From assembly GCA_965219015.1 (NCBI GenBank), contig CBDCNH010000018.1:1-64000 (forward strand): a stretch of DNA of 64,000 nt. Reading direction: 5' to 3'. The position numbers and the translations under genes were made by a program. This document shows, one piece after another, positions 17,567-25,850 of this stretch (the first letter of the stretch is position 1; each line of letters begins with the position of its first letter). The notes beneath the pieces are model-generated. The model did not search any database. It was not told where the DNA came from and was given only the letters and a program-made list of their open reading frames with translations. The stretch comes from CBDCNH01 sp965219015 (GTDB lineage: Bacteria; Pseudomonadota; Alphaproteobacteria; Rhodobacterales; Rhodobacteraceae).

Positions 17567-18256
17567 ATGCCCCCCGACCAGACCACGCCCGACAGGGCCG
17601 CCGAGATCGACTGGCGGGCCGATGGCCTGCCGATCGCGCGCCGGTTCGGCGATCCCTATTACTCGGCGGCGGGCGGACTCGCGGAGACCCGAGCGGTGTT
17701 CCTCGCCGGCAACGGGCTGCCGGGGCGGTTCGTGCCGGGGTTCCAGATCGCCGAACTCGGCTTCGGCACCGGGCTCACGATGCTGGCGGCGCTCCTGGCC
17801 TGGCGAGCGGCGGGTGTCGCGGGGGTGCTGCGGTTCACGAGCTTCGAGGCCTTTCCGATGTCGACCGCCGATACCGCACGTGCGCTTGCCGCCTTCCCTG
17901 ATGTCACGGAGGCGGCCCGCCCGTTCCTCGCGGCTCTGGAGGACGGCAAGAGGCGCTTCTCGGAACCCGGCCTTGATGCGGAGGTGATCGTCGGCGACGC
18001 GCGCGAGACGGTGCCCGCCTGGACGGGACGCGCCGACGCCTGGTGCCTCGACGGCTTCGCGCCCGCCGTGAACCCCGAGATGTGGGAGGCCGGCCTCCTC
18101 CGCGCCGTCGCCGCGCGCACCCGTCCCGGAGGCACCTGCGCGAGCTACACCGCCGCCGGCCACGTCCGCCGGGCGCTGGCCGACGCGGGCTTCGCGGTCT
18201 CGCGCGTGCCGGGCTTCGGGACCAAGCGCCACATGACCCGCGGCACGCTCGCGTGA
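17567..18256 (+). CDS. mnmD: tRNA (5-methylaminomethyl-2-thiouridine34) methyltransferase MnmD
   Basis: A 229-residue SAM-dependent methyltransferase. Motif I is IAELGFGTGLT near residue 65; the catalytic/substrate motif DAWCLDGFAPAVNPEMW is diagnostic for the MnmC methyltransferase domain. The N-terminal RRFGDPYYSAAGGLAETRAVFL also matches. It adds the final methyl to the wobble-uridine side chain in tRNA. Unlike E. coli MnmC it is not fused to the FAD domain, which is encoded divergently next door. Start chosen at ATG 17567 (MPPDQTTPD). The stop overlaps the GTG of the downstream DMT transporter. Confidence 0.88.
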   Translation: MPPDQTTPDRAAEIDWRADGLPIARRFGDPYYSAAGGLAETRAVFLAGNGLPGRFVPGFQIAELGFGTGLTMLAALLAWRAAGVAGVLRFTSFEAFPMSTADTARALAAFPDVTEAARPFLAALEDGKRRFSEPGLDAEVIVGDARETVPAWTGRADAWCLDGFAPAVNPEMWEAGLLRAVAARTRPGGTCASYTAAGHVRRALADAGFAVSRVPGFGTKRHMTRGTLA

Positions 18257-19188
18257 CCGAACAGAACACCCGCCTCGGCATCTGGCTGATGATCGCCACC
18301 ACCGTCGTCTTCGCGATGCAGGACGGCATCTCGCGGCATCTGGCCACGAACTACAGCGTCTTCATGGTGGTGATGCTGCGCTACTGGTTCTTCGCGGCCT
18401 TCGTCGCGGCGATGGCGGCGCGGGCCCCCGGCGGGATCGCCGGCGCGGTGCGGACGCGGCAGCCGCTCGTGCAGGTCGTGCGCGGGCTCCTGCTCGCCGC
18501 CGAGGTCTGCGTGATGGTCGTGGCCTTCGCGCGGCTCGGGCTCGTCGCGAGCCACGCGGTCTTCACCTGCTACCCGCTCCTCGTCGCGGCGCTCTCCGGC
18601 CCGATCCTCGGCGAGCGCGTCGGCTGGCGACGCTGGAGCGCCATCGGCGTGGGCTTCGCAGGCGTCCTCGTCATCCTCGAACCCGGCGTCACGGTGTTCG
18701 ACGCCGACGCGCTGATCCCGCTCGCCTCTGCCTTCGGTTTCGCGCTCTACGGGCTCCTCACCCGCTATGCCGCCCGCCGGGACGCGGCACCGGTCAGCTT
18801 CTTCTGGACCGGCATCGTCGGCGCCGTCGCGATGACCGTGCCGGGGCTCTGGAACTGGACGCCGATGACGCCGGGCGACTGGGGCTGGATGGCGGTCCTG
18901 TGCTGTACCGCGGCCCTCGGCCACTGGCTTCTCATCCGCGCCTACGAGGTCGCCGAGGCGAGCGCGGTGCAGCCCTTCGCCTACTTCCAGCTCGTCTTCG
19001 CCGCGGCCGTCGGGATCGCGGTTTTCGGCGAAACGCTCCGCGTCAACGTGGCGGTCGGCGCGGCCATTGTCGTGGCGGCGGGGCTGTTCACCCTCTGGCG
19101 GGCGCGGGCGCTGCCTAGCGGCCCTTCAGCTCCTCTGTCAGCCGCAGCGGCACCGGATGCCCCGCGAGCCGCGCACGGTAGATCGTGA
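18253..19188 (+). CDS. DMT-superfamily (EamA) permease
   Basis: A 311-residue membrane protein with about ten hydrophobic helices in two EamA repeats (first about residues 5-140, second 150-285). Motifs such as LGERVGWRRWSAIGVGFAGVLVI at the end of the first repeat and FGETLRVNVAVGAAIVVAAG at the end of the second are typical. The family exports metabolites and amino acids; substrate unknown. It starts at GTG 18253, overlapping the mnmD stop (GTGA). Its last 74 bases overlap the 3' end of the convergent lytic transglycosylase; the corresponding tail (about 24 residues, Ala/Pro rich) is not part of the conserved fold. Confidence 0.87.
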   Translation: MTEQNTRLGIWLMIATTVVFAMQDGISRHLATNYSVFMVVMLRYWFFAAFVAAMAARAPGGIAGAVRTRQPLVQVVRGLLLAAEVCVMVVAFARLGLVASHAVFTCYPLLVAALSGPILGERVGWRRWSAIGVGFAGVLVILEPGVTVFDADALIPLASAFGFALYGLLTRYAARRDAAPVSFFWTGIVGAVAMTVPGLWNWTPMTPGDWGWMAVLCCTAALGHWLLIRAYEVAEASAVQPFAYFQLVFAAAVGIAVFGETLRVNVAVGAAIVVAAGLFTLWRARALPSGPSAPLSAAAAPDAPRAAHGRS

Positions 19189-21049
19189 CCGATTCCGCCA
19201 CCCGCATGATGTAGTCGCGCGTTTCGGTGAACGGCACGCTCTCGATCCAGTCCACCGGATCGACGCCCTCTGCCCGCGGGTCTCCGAAGGCCACGATCCA
19301 GGTGCGCGGGCGACCCGGCCCGGCATTGTAGCCCGCCGCCACCAGCGTCACCGCCGGACCGAACTCGTCGCGGAGTTGCGCGAGATAGGCGCTCCCGAGC
19401 CGCGCGTTGTAGCTCGCGTCGCCGGTCAGCCGGCTTCGGTCGTAGGCGAGGCCCAGTTTCGGCGCCATCAGCGTCGCGGTGCCGGGCATGAGCTGCATCA
19501 GCCCGCGCGCGCCCGCTCCACTGACGACGGCGGCGTCGAACTGGCTCTCGCGGCGCGCGATGGCGAGGGCGAGCTCGGGCGGGACAGGAAGCTTCAGCGC
19601 GGAGAAATCGACGATCGGGTAATAGGCGCGGGGCAGCAGGATCCCGCGCTCGGCCGCCTGCTTGGCGATCATCAGCGCGATGTGCGGCGCGCCCTTCGCG
19701 AGGGCGAGGTCCGCGAGCTGGCCGAGGCCGATGCGGTCCTGCGTCTCGGCAAGGTGCAGGAAGAACCGCTTGGCCGCATCGCCGTCGCCCGCCGCGAGGA
19801 GGAGGAGGCCGGCATCGAGCACGCTGGAGGACAGGAACTTCGCCGCTGTCCAGTCGGGGTAGCGATCGGTTCCGACAAGGCGGGGGTCCATCGGCAAGCC
19901 GATCCGTTCGGCGGCGAGCAGGCCGTAAAAGCCGCTCTGGAACTCCGCGCCGTAGGCGTAGGCCGCGCGTGCGCCCTCCGCGTCGCCCGCGGCCTCGCGC
20001 GCACGCCCCTCCCAGTAGCCCGCGCGCCCGAGGCTGATCGCCGTCGACACAGCCGCCCGGAAGGCCCTGAAATGCTTCAGCGCCGTCTTGGGCTGCCCGA
20101 GCTTCTCGAGCGCGACGTAGCCCGCGAGCCACTCGAGGTCGGCGTAGGCGCTGCCGCCGGTCAGCCCGTGCGATGCGGCCAGGCGGTAGGCGCGGTGCGG
20201 GTCGCCCTCGCGCATCTCGCGCCGTGCGAGCGCCGCGCGCGACGCAGCCCAAGCGGCGGGGTCGCCGAGGCCGGCCCGGGTTTCGCCCTGCGCCAGCATC
20301 AGGTCTTCGGCATCCGAGGTGCGGCCCCGGCCGATGCGCCAGCGGAAGCGCTCGTAGGCGAGGCCGGGATCGCCCGCGAGCGCCTTCGGGACCGCCGCGA
20401 TCAGCGCATCGACGCCCGGTGCGCCGGCTCGAAGCCCCAACCGCGCCGCAGCCAGCCGCTGCTCGCCCTCGCCCACGAGCGGCAGCATCGCGCGCGCGCC
20501 GTCGTCGTCGCCGCGCCAGAGCATCGCCTCGAGGCGCAGGGCGTGGAGCGGCTTCAGAACCGGACCGTAGTCGACGAGGAGCGCGCCGAGGTCGCCGGGA
20601 TCGAGCGCCAGCGTGGTCCAGGCCTGCGTGACCGTGGCGCGGGCAAGATCGGGTTTCCGTGCCGCCGCATAGGCCGCCGCAAGCGCCCGCACGCCCGCGC
20701 CGGTCGCGGGAGGACGCTTGCCGAAATAGGCGATCACGTCGCGGGAGGGCGGCATGTCGGCAAGCGCGCGCGCCTCGCCACGGCGTTGCAGCAGCGCCAG
20801 CCCCGGCCAGTCCGGATGGCGCGCGAGGAAGGCCGCGTAATCCGCGAAGGCGCCGCGCCCCGCCCGGAGCCGCGCCCAGGCCACGTAGTCCGAAGCCGTC
20901 GGCCCCGCCGCGCGCGCCACCTTCTGTGCCGCATCCCAGTCGCCGGCGCCCGCCGCCGCAAGCGCCAGCGCCAGTGCGTCGGCGCGGCTGTCGGCGGCTG
21001 CCGATGGCCCTGCGGCGAGGAGGAGCGCGAGAACGAGCGGTCGAAGCAC
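19115..21049 (-). CDS. Soluble lytic transglycosylase (SLT70 type)
   Basis: A 644-residue periplasmic lytic transglycosylase. A GTG at 21049 with GAGGTC 8 bases upstream yields a clean signal peptide (LRPLVLALLLAAGPSAAA); a longer form from ATG 21115 would put 22 residues before it. A long superhelical Ala-rich TPR-like region follows, and the C-terminal SLT domain has catalytic Glu in IARRESQFDAAVVSGAGARG, then LMQLMPGTA and AAGYNAGPGR. The order matches E. coli Slt. It degrades uncrosslinked peptidoglycan strands. It converges on the DMT gene with a 74-base overlap and is divergent from dapA. Confidence 0.9.
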   Translation of the reverse strand: MLRPLVLALLLAAGPSAAADSRADALALALAAAGAGDWDAAQKVARAAGPTASDYVAWARLRAGRGAFADYAAFLARHPDWPGLALLQRRGEARALADMPPSRDVIAYFGKRPPATGAGVRALAAAYAAARKPDLARATVTQAWTTLALDPGDLGALLVDYGPVLKPLHALRLEAMLWRGDDDGARAMLPLVGEGEQRLAAARLGLRAGAPGVDALIAAVPKALAGDPGLAYERFRWRIGRGRTSDAEDLMLAQGETRAGLGDPAAWAASRAALARREMREGDPHRAYRLAASHGLTGGSAYADLEWLAGYVALEKLGQPKTALKHFRAFRAAVSTAISLGRAGYWEGRAREAAGDAEGARAAYAYGAEFQSGFYGLLAAERIGLPMDPRLVGTDRYPDWTAAKFLSSSVLDAGLLLLAAGDGDAAKRFFLHLAETQDRIGLGQLADLALAKGAPHIALMIAKQAAERGILLPRAYYPIVDFSALKLPVPPELALAIARRESQFDAAVVSGAGARGLMQLMPGTATLMAPKLGLAYDRSRLTGDASYNARLGSAYLAQLRDEFGPAVTLVAAGYNAGPGRPRTWIVAFGDPRAEGVDPVDWIESVPFTETRDYIMRVAESVTIYRARLAGHPVPLRLTEELKGR

Positions 21050-21171
21050 GGGGACGACCTCGATGCAAAGGCCCGACGATGCAAAGGCCCGACCGGAATG
21101 CCGTCCGACGCGCAACTTGGCAAGCCCCCGGCGCGCCGCTAGGGTCGCCGCCTGTCCGAAGGAGGCCGCAG

Positions 21172-22047
21172 ATGTTCAGGGGATCGCTCGTCGCTCTCGT
21201 CACGCCGTTCAAGAGCGGCGCGCTCGACCTCGATGCCCTGAAGGCGCTCGTCGAATGGCATGTCGAGGAGGGCACGCACGGCCTCGTCCCGGTCGGCACC
21301 ACCGGCGAGAGCCCGACGCTCAGCCACGAGGAGCACGAGACGGTCGTCGAGGTGGTCGTAGAGGCCGCCGCGGGGCGGATCCCGGTGATCGCGGGCGCGG
21401 GCTCGAACAACACCGCCGAGGGCATCCGCCTCATCCGCCACGCCGAGCGTGTCGGCGCCGACGCGGCGCTCGTCGTGACGCCCTACTACAACAGGCCGAC
21501 GCAGGCAGGGCTCGTCGCGCATTACCGCGCGCTCCATGACTGCTGCACCCTGCCGATCGTCATCTACAACATCCCGGGCCGCTCGGTCGTGGACATGACG
21601 CCCGAGACGATGGGCGCGCTCGCGAAGCTGCCGCGCATCGTCGGCGTCAAGGACGCGACGGGCGACGTCGCGCGCGTGTCGCGCCAGCGCGAGACCTGCG
21701 GCGCGGACTTCATCCAGCTCTCGGGCGAGGACGCGAGCGCGCTCGGCTTCAACGCGCATGGCGGCACCGGGTGCATCTCGGTCACGGCCAACGTGGCGCC
21801 GCGGCTTTGCGCCGCGTTCCAGACGGCGACGCTCGCGGGCGACTACGCGGCCGCGCTGACCCTGCAGGACCGGTTGATGCCGCTCCACACGGCGATCTTC
21901 CTCGAGCCGGGCCTTGCCGGCGCCAAGCACGGCCTCGCCCGCCTCGGCCGTGCCGCGCCCGACGTTCGCCTTCCCCTCGTCGGCGTCACTGAAGCCACCG
22001 CCGCGCGCATCGACGGCGCGATGCGCCATGCGGGGCTGCTGAACTGA
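21172..22047 (+). CDS. dapA: 4-hydroxy-tetrahydrodipicolinate synthase
   Basis: A 291-residue class I aldolase of lysine/diaminopimelate synthesis, condensing pyruvate with aspartate semialdehyde. Motifs: LVPVGTTGESPTLSHEEH (pyruvate loop, Thr pair), VTPYYNRPTQAGL with the proton-relay Tyr, IPGRSVVDM with the substrate Arg, and the Schiff-base Lys in IVGVKDATGD near residue 160. The ATG at 21172 has GGAGG 6 bases upstream. Together with the DapC-like gene at 5.5 kb, the window holds two steps of the DAP pathway, unlinked. A GC hairpin follows the stop. Confidence 0.96.
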   Translation: MFRGSLVALVTPFKSGALDLDALKALVEWHVEEGTHGLVPVGTTGESPTLSHEEHETVVEVVVEAAAGRIPVIAGAGSNNTAEGIRLIRHAERVGADAALVVTPYYNRPTQAGLVAHYRALHDCCTLPIVIYNIPGRSVVDMTPETMGALAKLPRIVGVKDATGDVARVSRQRETCGADFIQLSGEDASALGFNAHGGTGCISVTANVAPRLCAAFQTATLAGDYAAALTLQDRLMPLHTAIFLEPGLAGAKHGLARLGRAAPDVRLPLVGVTEATAARIDGAMRHAGLLN

Positions 22048-22059
22048 CGGTGCGCGGGC

Positions 22060-22080
22060 CCGCCGCCGGCCCGGCGGCGG
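22060..22080 (+). terminator. Perfect GC hairpin after dapA
   Basis: Inverted repeat CCGCCGCC / GGCGGCGG with loop GGCCC, starting 13 bases after the dapA stop. Strong stem but no T-run, so a terminator role is only likely. The bases from here to 22237 hold no gene I can support, and I found no cobalamin riboswitch there. Confidence 0.45.
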
Positions 22081-22237
22081 TGACGGGCGCCTCGGCCTCG
22101 ACGCGGCCCAGCGACGCCGCGCGCGCCTCGAGCGCCCGGCAGGCTTCGGGCCAGGCGTACCGCTGGCACGCCGATTGGCCTTCGGTGCAAATCCGGCTAG
22201 GTCCGGTGCGGAGGAGGCCCGAGAAGGTATACCCGTG

Positions 22238-22441
22238 ATGCGGAACGAACCCCTCTTTCTCGTCGTGACGCTCGCGGCTGTCGTCGTCGCGGCCATCCTC
22301 ATGCTCGGCATCGGCGGCTTCGCGCGCGGCGGCGAGTTCAACCGCAAGCACGCCAACCGGATCATGCGGTACCGCATCGCCGCGCAGGCGGTGGCGGTCC
22401 TCCTCGTCCTCCTCTACGCCTATTTCCGGAAGGGGCCCTGA
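22238..22441 (+). CDS. Twin transmembrane (HIG1-like) small protein
   Basis: A 67-residue inner-membrane protein with two hydrophobic helices (LFLVVTLAAVVVAAILMLGI and IAAQAVAVLLVLLYAYF) flanking a polar loop GGFARGGEFNRKHANRIMRY. That loop is strongly conserved in the alphaproteobacterial twin-transmembrane family, which resembles HIG1 proteins linked to respiratory complexes; function in bacteria is unproven. The ATG at 22238 follows GAGAAGG. The stop abuts the adenosyltransferase start, a common arrangement, so the two are co-transcribed. Confidence 0.85.
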   Translation: MRNEPLFLVVTLAAVVVAAILMLGIGGFARGGEFNRKHANRIMRYRIAAQAVAVLLVLLYAYFRKGP

Positions 22442-23014
22442 ATGGTCGTACTGAACCGCATCTACACGCGCACCGGCGACGCGGGCGAAACCGCGCTCGG
22501 CAACGGCGCGCGGGTCTCCAAGCACGCGCTTCGCGTCAACGCCTATGGCACCGTCGACGAGACCAATGCGTGCGTCGGTCTGGCGCGGCTCCACACGACG
22601 GGCGCGCTCGACGGGGGGCTCGGGCTGATCCAGAACGATCTCTTCGACCTGGGTGCCGATCTCTGCCGGCCGGACCTCGAGCAGGATGCCGAGGCCGAGC
22701 ACCCGCCGCTCCGGATGGTCGCGGCGCAGACCGACCGGCTCGAGGCGGAGATCGACGCCATGATCGCGCGCGTGGAGCCGCTGCGGAGCTTCATCCTGCC
22801 GGGCGGGACCGCGGCGGCGGCGGCGCTGCACCTCTGCCGGACCGTGAGCCGCCGCGCCGAACGCCTCGCGGTCGAGCTCTCCACCGTCGAGCCCGTCAAC
22901 GAAGCCGCCTTGCGCTATCTCAACCGCCTCTCCGACTGGTTTTTCGTCGCCGGCCGGATCGCCAACGACGACGGCCGGGCCGACGTGCTCTGGGTGCCCG
23001 GCGCCAACCGCTGA
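22442..23014 (+). CDS. PduO-type cob(I)alamin adenosyltransferase
   Basis: A 190-residue ATP:cob(I)alamin adenosyltransferase making coenzyme B12. N-terminal IYTRTGDAGETALGNGARVSK is the ATP-binding signature; YGTVDETNACVGLAR and the C-terminal RTVSRRAERLAVELS and YLNRLSDWFFVAGR complete the family fingerprint. Length is typical. It begins directly after the twin-transmembrane gene stop and is followed 79 bases later by etfB. The enzyme salvages cobalamin or finishes synthesis; no other cobalamin genes are in the window. Confidence 0.93.
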   Translation: MVVLNRIYTRTGDAGETALGNGARVSKHALRVNAYGTVDETNACVGLARLHTTGALDGGLGLIQNDLFDLGADLCRPDLEQDAEAEHPPLRMVAAQTDRLEAEIDAMIARVEPLRSFILPGGTAAAAALHLCRTVSRRAERLAVELSTVEPVNEAALRYLNRLSDWFFVAGRIANDDGRADVLWVPGANR

Positions 23015-23093
23015 CGCCGCGTTGCACGGCGCCGCAGGGGGGTCGATCTTTTGAGCTCCGCACGCTAGGTCTTGCCGCAACCAGGGAGCTCCG

Positions 23094-23855
23094 ATGAAGA
23101 TCCTCGTCCCCGTCAAGCGCGTCATCGACTACAACGTGAAGGTCCGCGTCCGGCCGGACGGCAGCGGCGTCGATCTCGCCAACGTCAAGATGTCGATGAA
23201 CCCGTTCGACGAGATCGCCGTCGAGGCCGCGTTGCGGTTGCGCGAGGCGGGAGCCGCCGAGGAAGTCATCGTCGTGTCCGTCGGCGTGCGCCAGGCGCAG
23301 GAGACGCTCCGGACCGGGCTCGCGATGGGCGCCGATCGCGCCATCCTGATCGAAGCCGCGCCCGACGCGCAGACCGACATCGAGCCGCTGGCCGTGGCGA
23401 AGCTCCTCCGCGCCGTCGCCGAGGCGGAAGGGACGGAGCTCGTGATCTGCGGCAAGCAGGCCATCGACAACGACATGAACGCGACGGGCCAGATGCTCGC
23501 GGCGCTGCTCGGCTGGGGCCAGGCGACGTTCGCTTCGGAGCTCGCGATCGAGGGCGGTCAGGCGGTGGTGACGCGCGAGATCGACGGCGGGCTGCAGACG
23601 ATCCGCGTGCCGCTGCCGGCGGTCGTGACGACGGACCTGCGTCTCAACGAGCCGCGCTATGCGAGCCTGCCGAACATCATGAAGGCGAAGAAGAAGCCGC
23701 TCGAGGAACGCACGCCAGCGGATCTCGGCGTCGACGTGACGCCCCGCCTGACGGTCCTCAGGACGGTCGAACCGGGAACGCGCAAGGCCGGGGTGCGCGT
23801 CGGCTCGGTCGACGAACTGATCGCGAAGCTCAAGGACGAGGCGGGGGTGCTCTGA
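23094..23855 (+). CDS. etfB: Electron transfer flavoprotein beta subunit
   Basis: A 253-residue ETF beta subunit. MKILVPVKRVIDYNVKVRVRPDG is the canonical N-terminus; FDEIAVEAALRLREAGAAEEVIVVSVG and CGKQAIDNDMNATGQMLAALLGW form the AMP-binding core, and LRLNEPRYASLPNIMKAKKKP is the ETF-beta signature. With EtfA it carries electrons from acyl-CoA dehydrogenases to ETF-ubiquinone oxidoreductase in the membrane. GGGAGC precedes the ATG. Its stop overlaps the etfA start (TGATG). Confidence 0.96.
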   Translation: MKILVPVKRVIDYNVKVRVRPDGSGVDLANVKMSMNPFDEIAVEAALRLREAGAAEEVIVVSVGVRQAQETLRTGLAMGADRAILIEAAPDAQTDIEPLAVAKLLRAVAEAEGTELVICGKQAIDNDMNATGQMLAALLGWGQATFASELAIEGGQAVVTREIDGGLQTIRVPLPAVVTTDLRLNEPRYASLPNIMKAKKKPLEERTPADLGVDVTPRLTVLRTVEPGTRKAGVRVGSVDELIAKLKDEAGVL

Positions 23856-24781
23856 TGGCGGTTCTTCTTCTGGCGGACATGACCGGCGGCACGCTCGGCC
23901 TCGATGCGACCGCGCGGACCGTGACCGCGGTGGGTGCGCTCGGCGATGTGTCTCTGCTCGTCGCGGGCGAGGGCTGCGACGCGGCGGCGGCGGAGGCCGC
24001 GACGATCATGGGCGTGGCACGCGTCATGGTGGCCGATGGCGCCGCCTACGCGCACGGGCTCGCGGAACCGTTCGCCGACCTCGTGGTCGGGCTCGCCGGC
24101 GCGTTCGACCACATCGTCGCTCCCGGCACGGCGGCGGCGAAGAACGTGCTGCCGCGGGTGGCGGCGATGCTCGACGTGATGGTGATCCCGGAAGTGACGG
24201 CGGTTCTCGACGCCGAGACCTTCGAGCGGCCGGTCTATGCGGGCAACGCGGTGCAGACGGTCCGCTCCTCGGACGTGAAAAAGGTGCTCACCATCCGCAC
24301 CTCGGGCTTCGAGCCCGCGGCGACGGGCGGCAGCGCGCCGGTCGAGGCGGTGCCCGCGACGGAAGGCGCGGCGCTCGCCGAATGGGTCGAGGACCGCGTG
24401 GCCTCGACCGGCCGGCCCGAGTTGACCAGCGCCGGCACCGTCGTTTCCGGCGGCCGGGGCATCGGCTCGGAGGAGAACTTCGCGCTGGTCGAGCAGCTCG
24501 CCGACAAGCTCCACGCCGCCGTCGGCGCCTCGCGCGCGGCGGTCGACAGCGGCTACGCGCCGAACGACTGGCAGGTCGGGCAGACCGGCAAGGTCGTGGC
24601 GCCGAACCTCTATCTCGCCGTCGGCATCTCGGGCGCGATCCAGCACCTGGCGGGGATGAAGGACAGCAAGGTCATCGTCGCGATCAACAAGGACGAGGAG
24701 GCGCCGATCTTCCAGGTCGCCGACTACGGCCTCGTCGCCGACCTCTTCACCGCCATACCGGAGCTCATCGAGAAGCTCTGA
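23855..24781 (+). CDS. etfA: Electron transfer flavoprotein alpha subunit
   Basis: A 308-residue FAD-binding ETF alpha subunit. The C-terminal FAD domain is clear: SGGRGIGSEENFALVEQLAD, GASRAAVDSGYAPNDWQVGQTGK, then LYLAVGISGAIQHLAGM and INKDEEAPIFQVADYGLVAD. Starts at the ATG overlapping the etfB stop by one base, so the subunits are translationally coupled. The acyl-CoA dehydrogenase at 53.4 kb is one plausible electron donor. After the stop come about 100 bases with small GC hairpins before the convergent DUF6473-like gene. Confidence 0.96.
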   Translation: MAVLLLADMTGGTLGLDATARTVTAVGALGDVSLLVAGEGCDAAAAEAATIMGVARVMVADGAAYAHGLAEPFADLVVGLAGAFDHIVAPGTAAAKNVLPRVAAMLDVMVIPEVTAVLDAETFERPVYAGNAVQTVRSSDVKKVLTIRTSGFEPAATGGSAPVEAVPATEGAALAEWVEDRVASTGRPELTSAGTVVSGGRGIGSEENFALVEQLADKLHAAVGASRAAVDSGYAPNDWQVGQTGKVVAPNLYLAVGISGAIQHLAGMKDSKVIVAINKDEEAPIFQVADYGLVADLFTAIPELIEKL

Positions 24782-24885
24782 CAGGGGTTCGCCGCCGTCC
24801 GCACCCCGCCGGCCCGCCCTCAGCTCGGACCTTCGGGGACGGGCACGCGCGGGCGGGGCGTGAGCTTCGCCCGCGAAGTATCGCG

Positions 24886-25710
24886 TCAGATCAGGCCGGA
24901 CACCGCCGTGAGGAGCGCGGTCGCGGCCTCCAGATGGTGAAGCGGACCCGGCATCTCGGCCGCGGCGGATGCTTCGGCGGCGTTGAACACCATGCCGTCC
25001 CGTGCTTTCGCGCGCGACGCGGCGCTCGCCGTGACTTCGGCCACGCCGTCGGCTCCCCGTCCGATCTCCTCGATCATGGCCCGATTGACGTACAGCGGGT
25101 CGCCCGTGCTCCCCGTCGCCTCGGGCGTCCGGTTGGCCATCCACAAAAGCACCTTCGGCCCGTTGATCCGGCTGAGAAGCAGCCGGTAGCGCGCGACCCA
25201 GGCGGCACGGAGCTCCTCGACCACCAGCTCGAACTTCTCCGGCGAGATGCGTTCGAGCCTGGTCAGCATCTGGCGCGTGAAGTGGAAGTCGGTGAAGTCC
25301 ACGTCCGGGTAGATGCCCTTGAGCAACGTCGAGGCCCGCAGGAAGCGGTCGTTCCGGCGCGGATGGACCGCGTAGAATCGGTTCGAGAGATTCTGCGCGC
25401 CGGAGAGCTGCACCACCGTCAGCACGGCGTTGGCGCACGCCTCCATGATGACGGCATCCTTCACGAAAAGGTCCGGCCCGGCGTTCACGCAACCGAAGTT
25501 GACCACCGGTCGCTCGAGCGCCGCTTCGAGAAGCGCGGGATACGGCGCGGCGACGAACTTGCCATAGGTCTCGGAGCCCCCGATGGCCGCGATGTAGGGA
25601 ACATCGAGCCCGCGCTGCGGCCCGCGGAAGAGAAGCTTCGAAGCGCCGTACCGGCACGGGGCATAGTCCAGCCCGGGTCCGTCGATCACGTCGTGGATCA
25701 TGCCTGCCAT
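24886..25710 (-). CDS. DUF6473-like protein
   Basis: A 274-residue protein of a family I recognise from Rhodobacterales. The conserved opening LDYAPCRYGASKLLFRGP is followed by IAAIGGSETYGKF and VNFGCVNAGPDLF, which resemble the nucleophile and Gly/Asn blocks of SGNH-type hydrolases; catalysis is unproven. No signal peptide or membrane helix is visible. Two close starts exist, 25710 (MAGMIHD) and 25701 (MIHD); neither has a strong ribosome-binding site. It interrupts the etfBA-hbd order on the opposite strand and is divergent from the dehydrogenase at 25851. Confidence 0.72.
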   Translation of the reverse strand: MAGMIHDVIDGPGLDYAPCRYGASKLLFRGPQRGLDVPYIAAIGGSETYGKFVAAPYPALLEAALERPVVNFGCVNAGPDLFVKDAVIMEACANAVLTVVQLSGAQNLSNRFYAVHPRRNDRFLRASTLLKGIYPDVDFTDFHFTRQMLTRLERISPEKFELVVEELRAAWVARYRLLLSRINGPKVLLWMANRTPEATGSTGDPLYVNRAMIEEIGRGADGVAEVTASAASRAKARDGMVFNAAEASAAAEMPGPLHHLEAATALLTAVSGLI

Positions 25711-25850
25711 CCGATTGCCTGTGCTGCGGAGAGGATGGCCCTCTTTCGTTGCCAAGCGGCTAAAGGCTTCATTCGACGTAAGTTTTAGACTACCGTCCGG
25801 TCGGGGCGGCGTCGGGGGCCTCGGGTCGGCGCATCGGGCGGGGTGGTGGA

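Noticed and set aside
22048..22237. Possible cobalamin riboswitch or tRNA before the adenosyltransferase
   Set aside because: No B12-box or conserved junction sequence; GGTGCAAATCCGG resembles a T-arm but lacks the TTC and a foldable cloverleaf.
24782..24885. Terminator after etfA
   Set aside because: Only short imperfect GC stems, no strong hairpin or T-run that can be defended.
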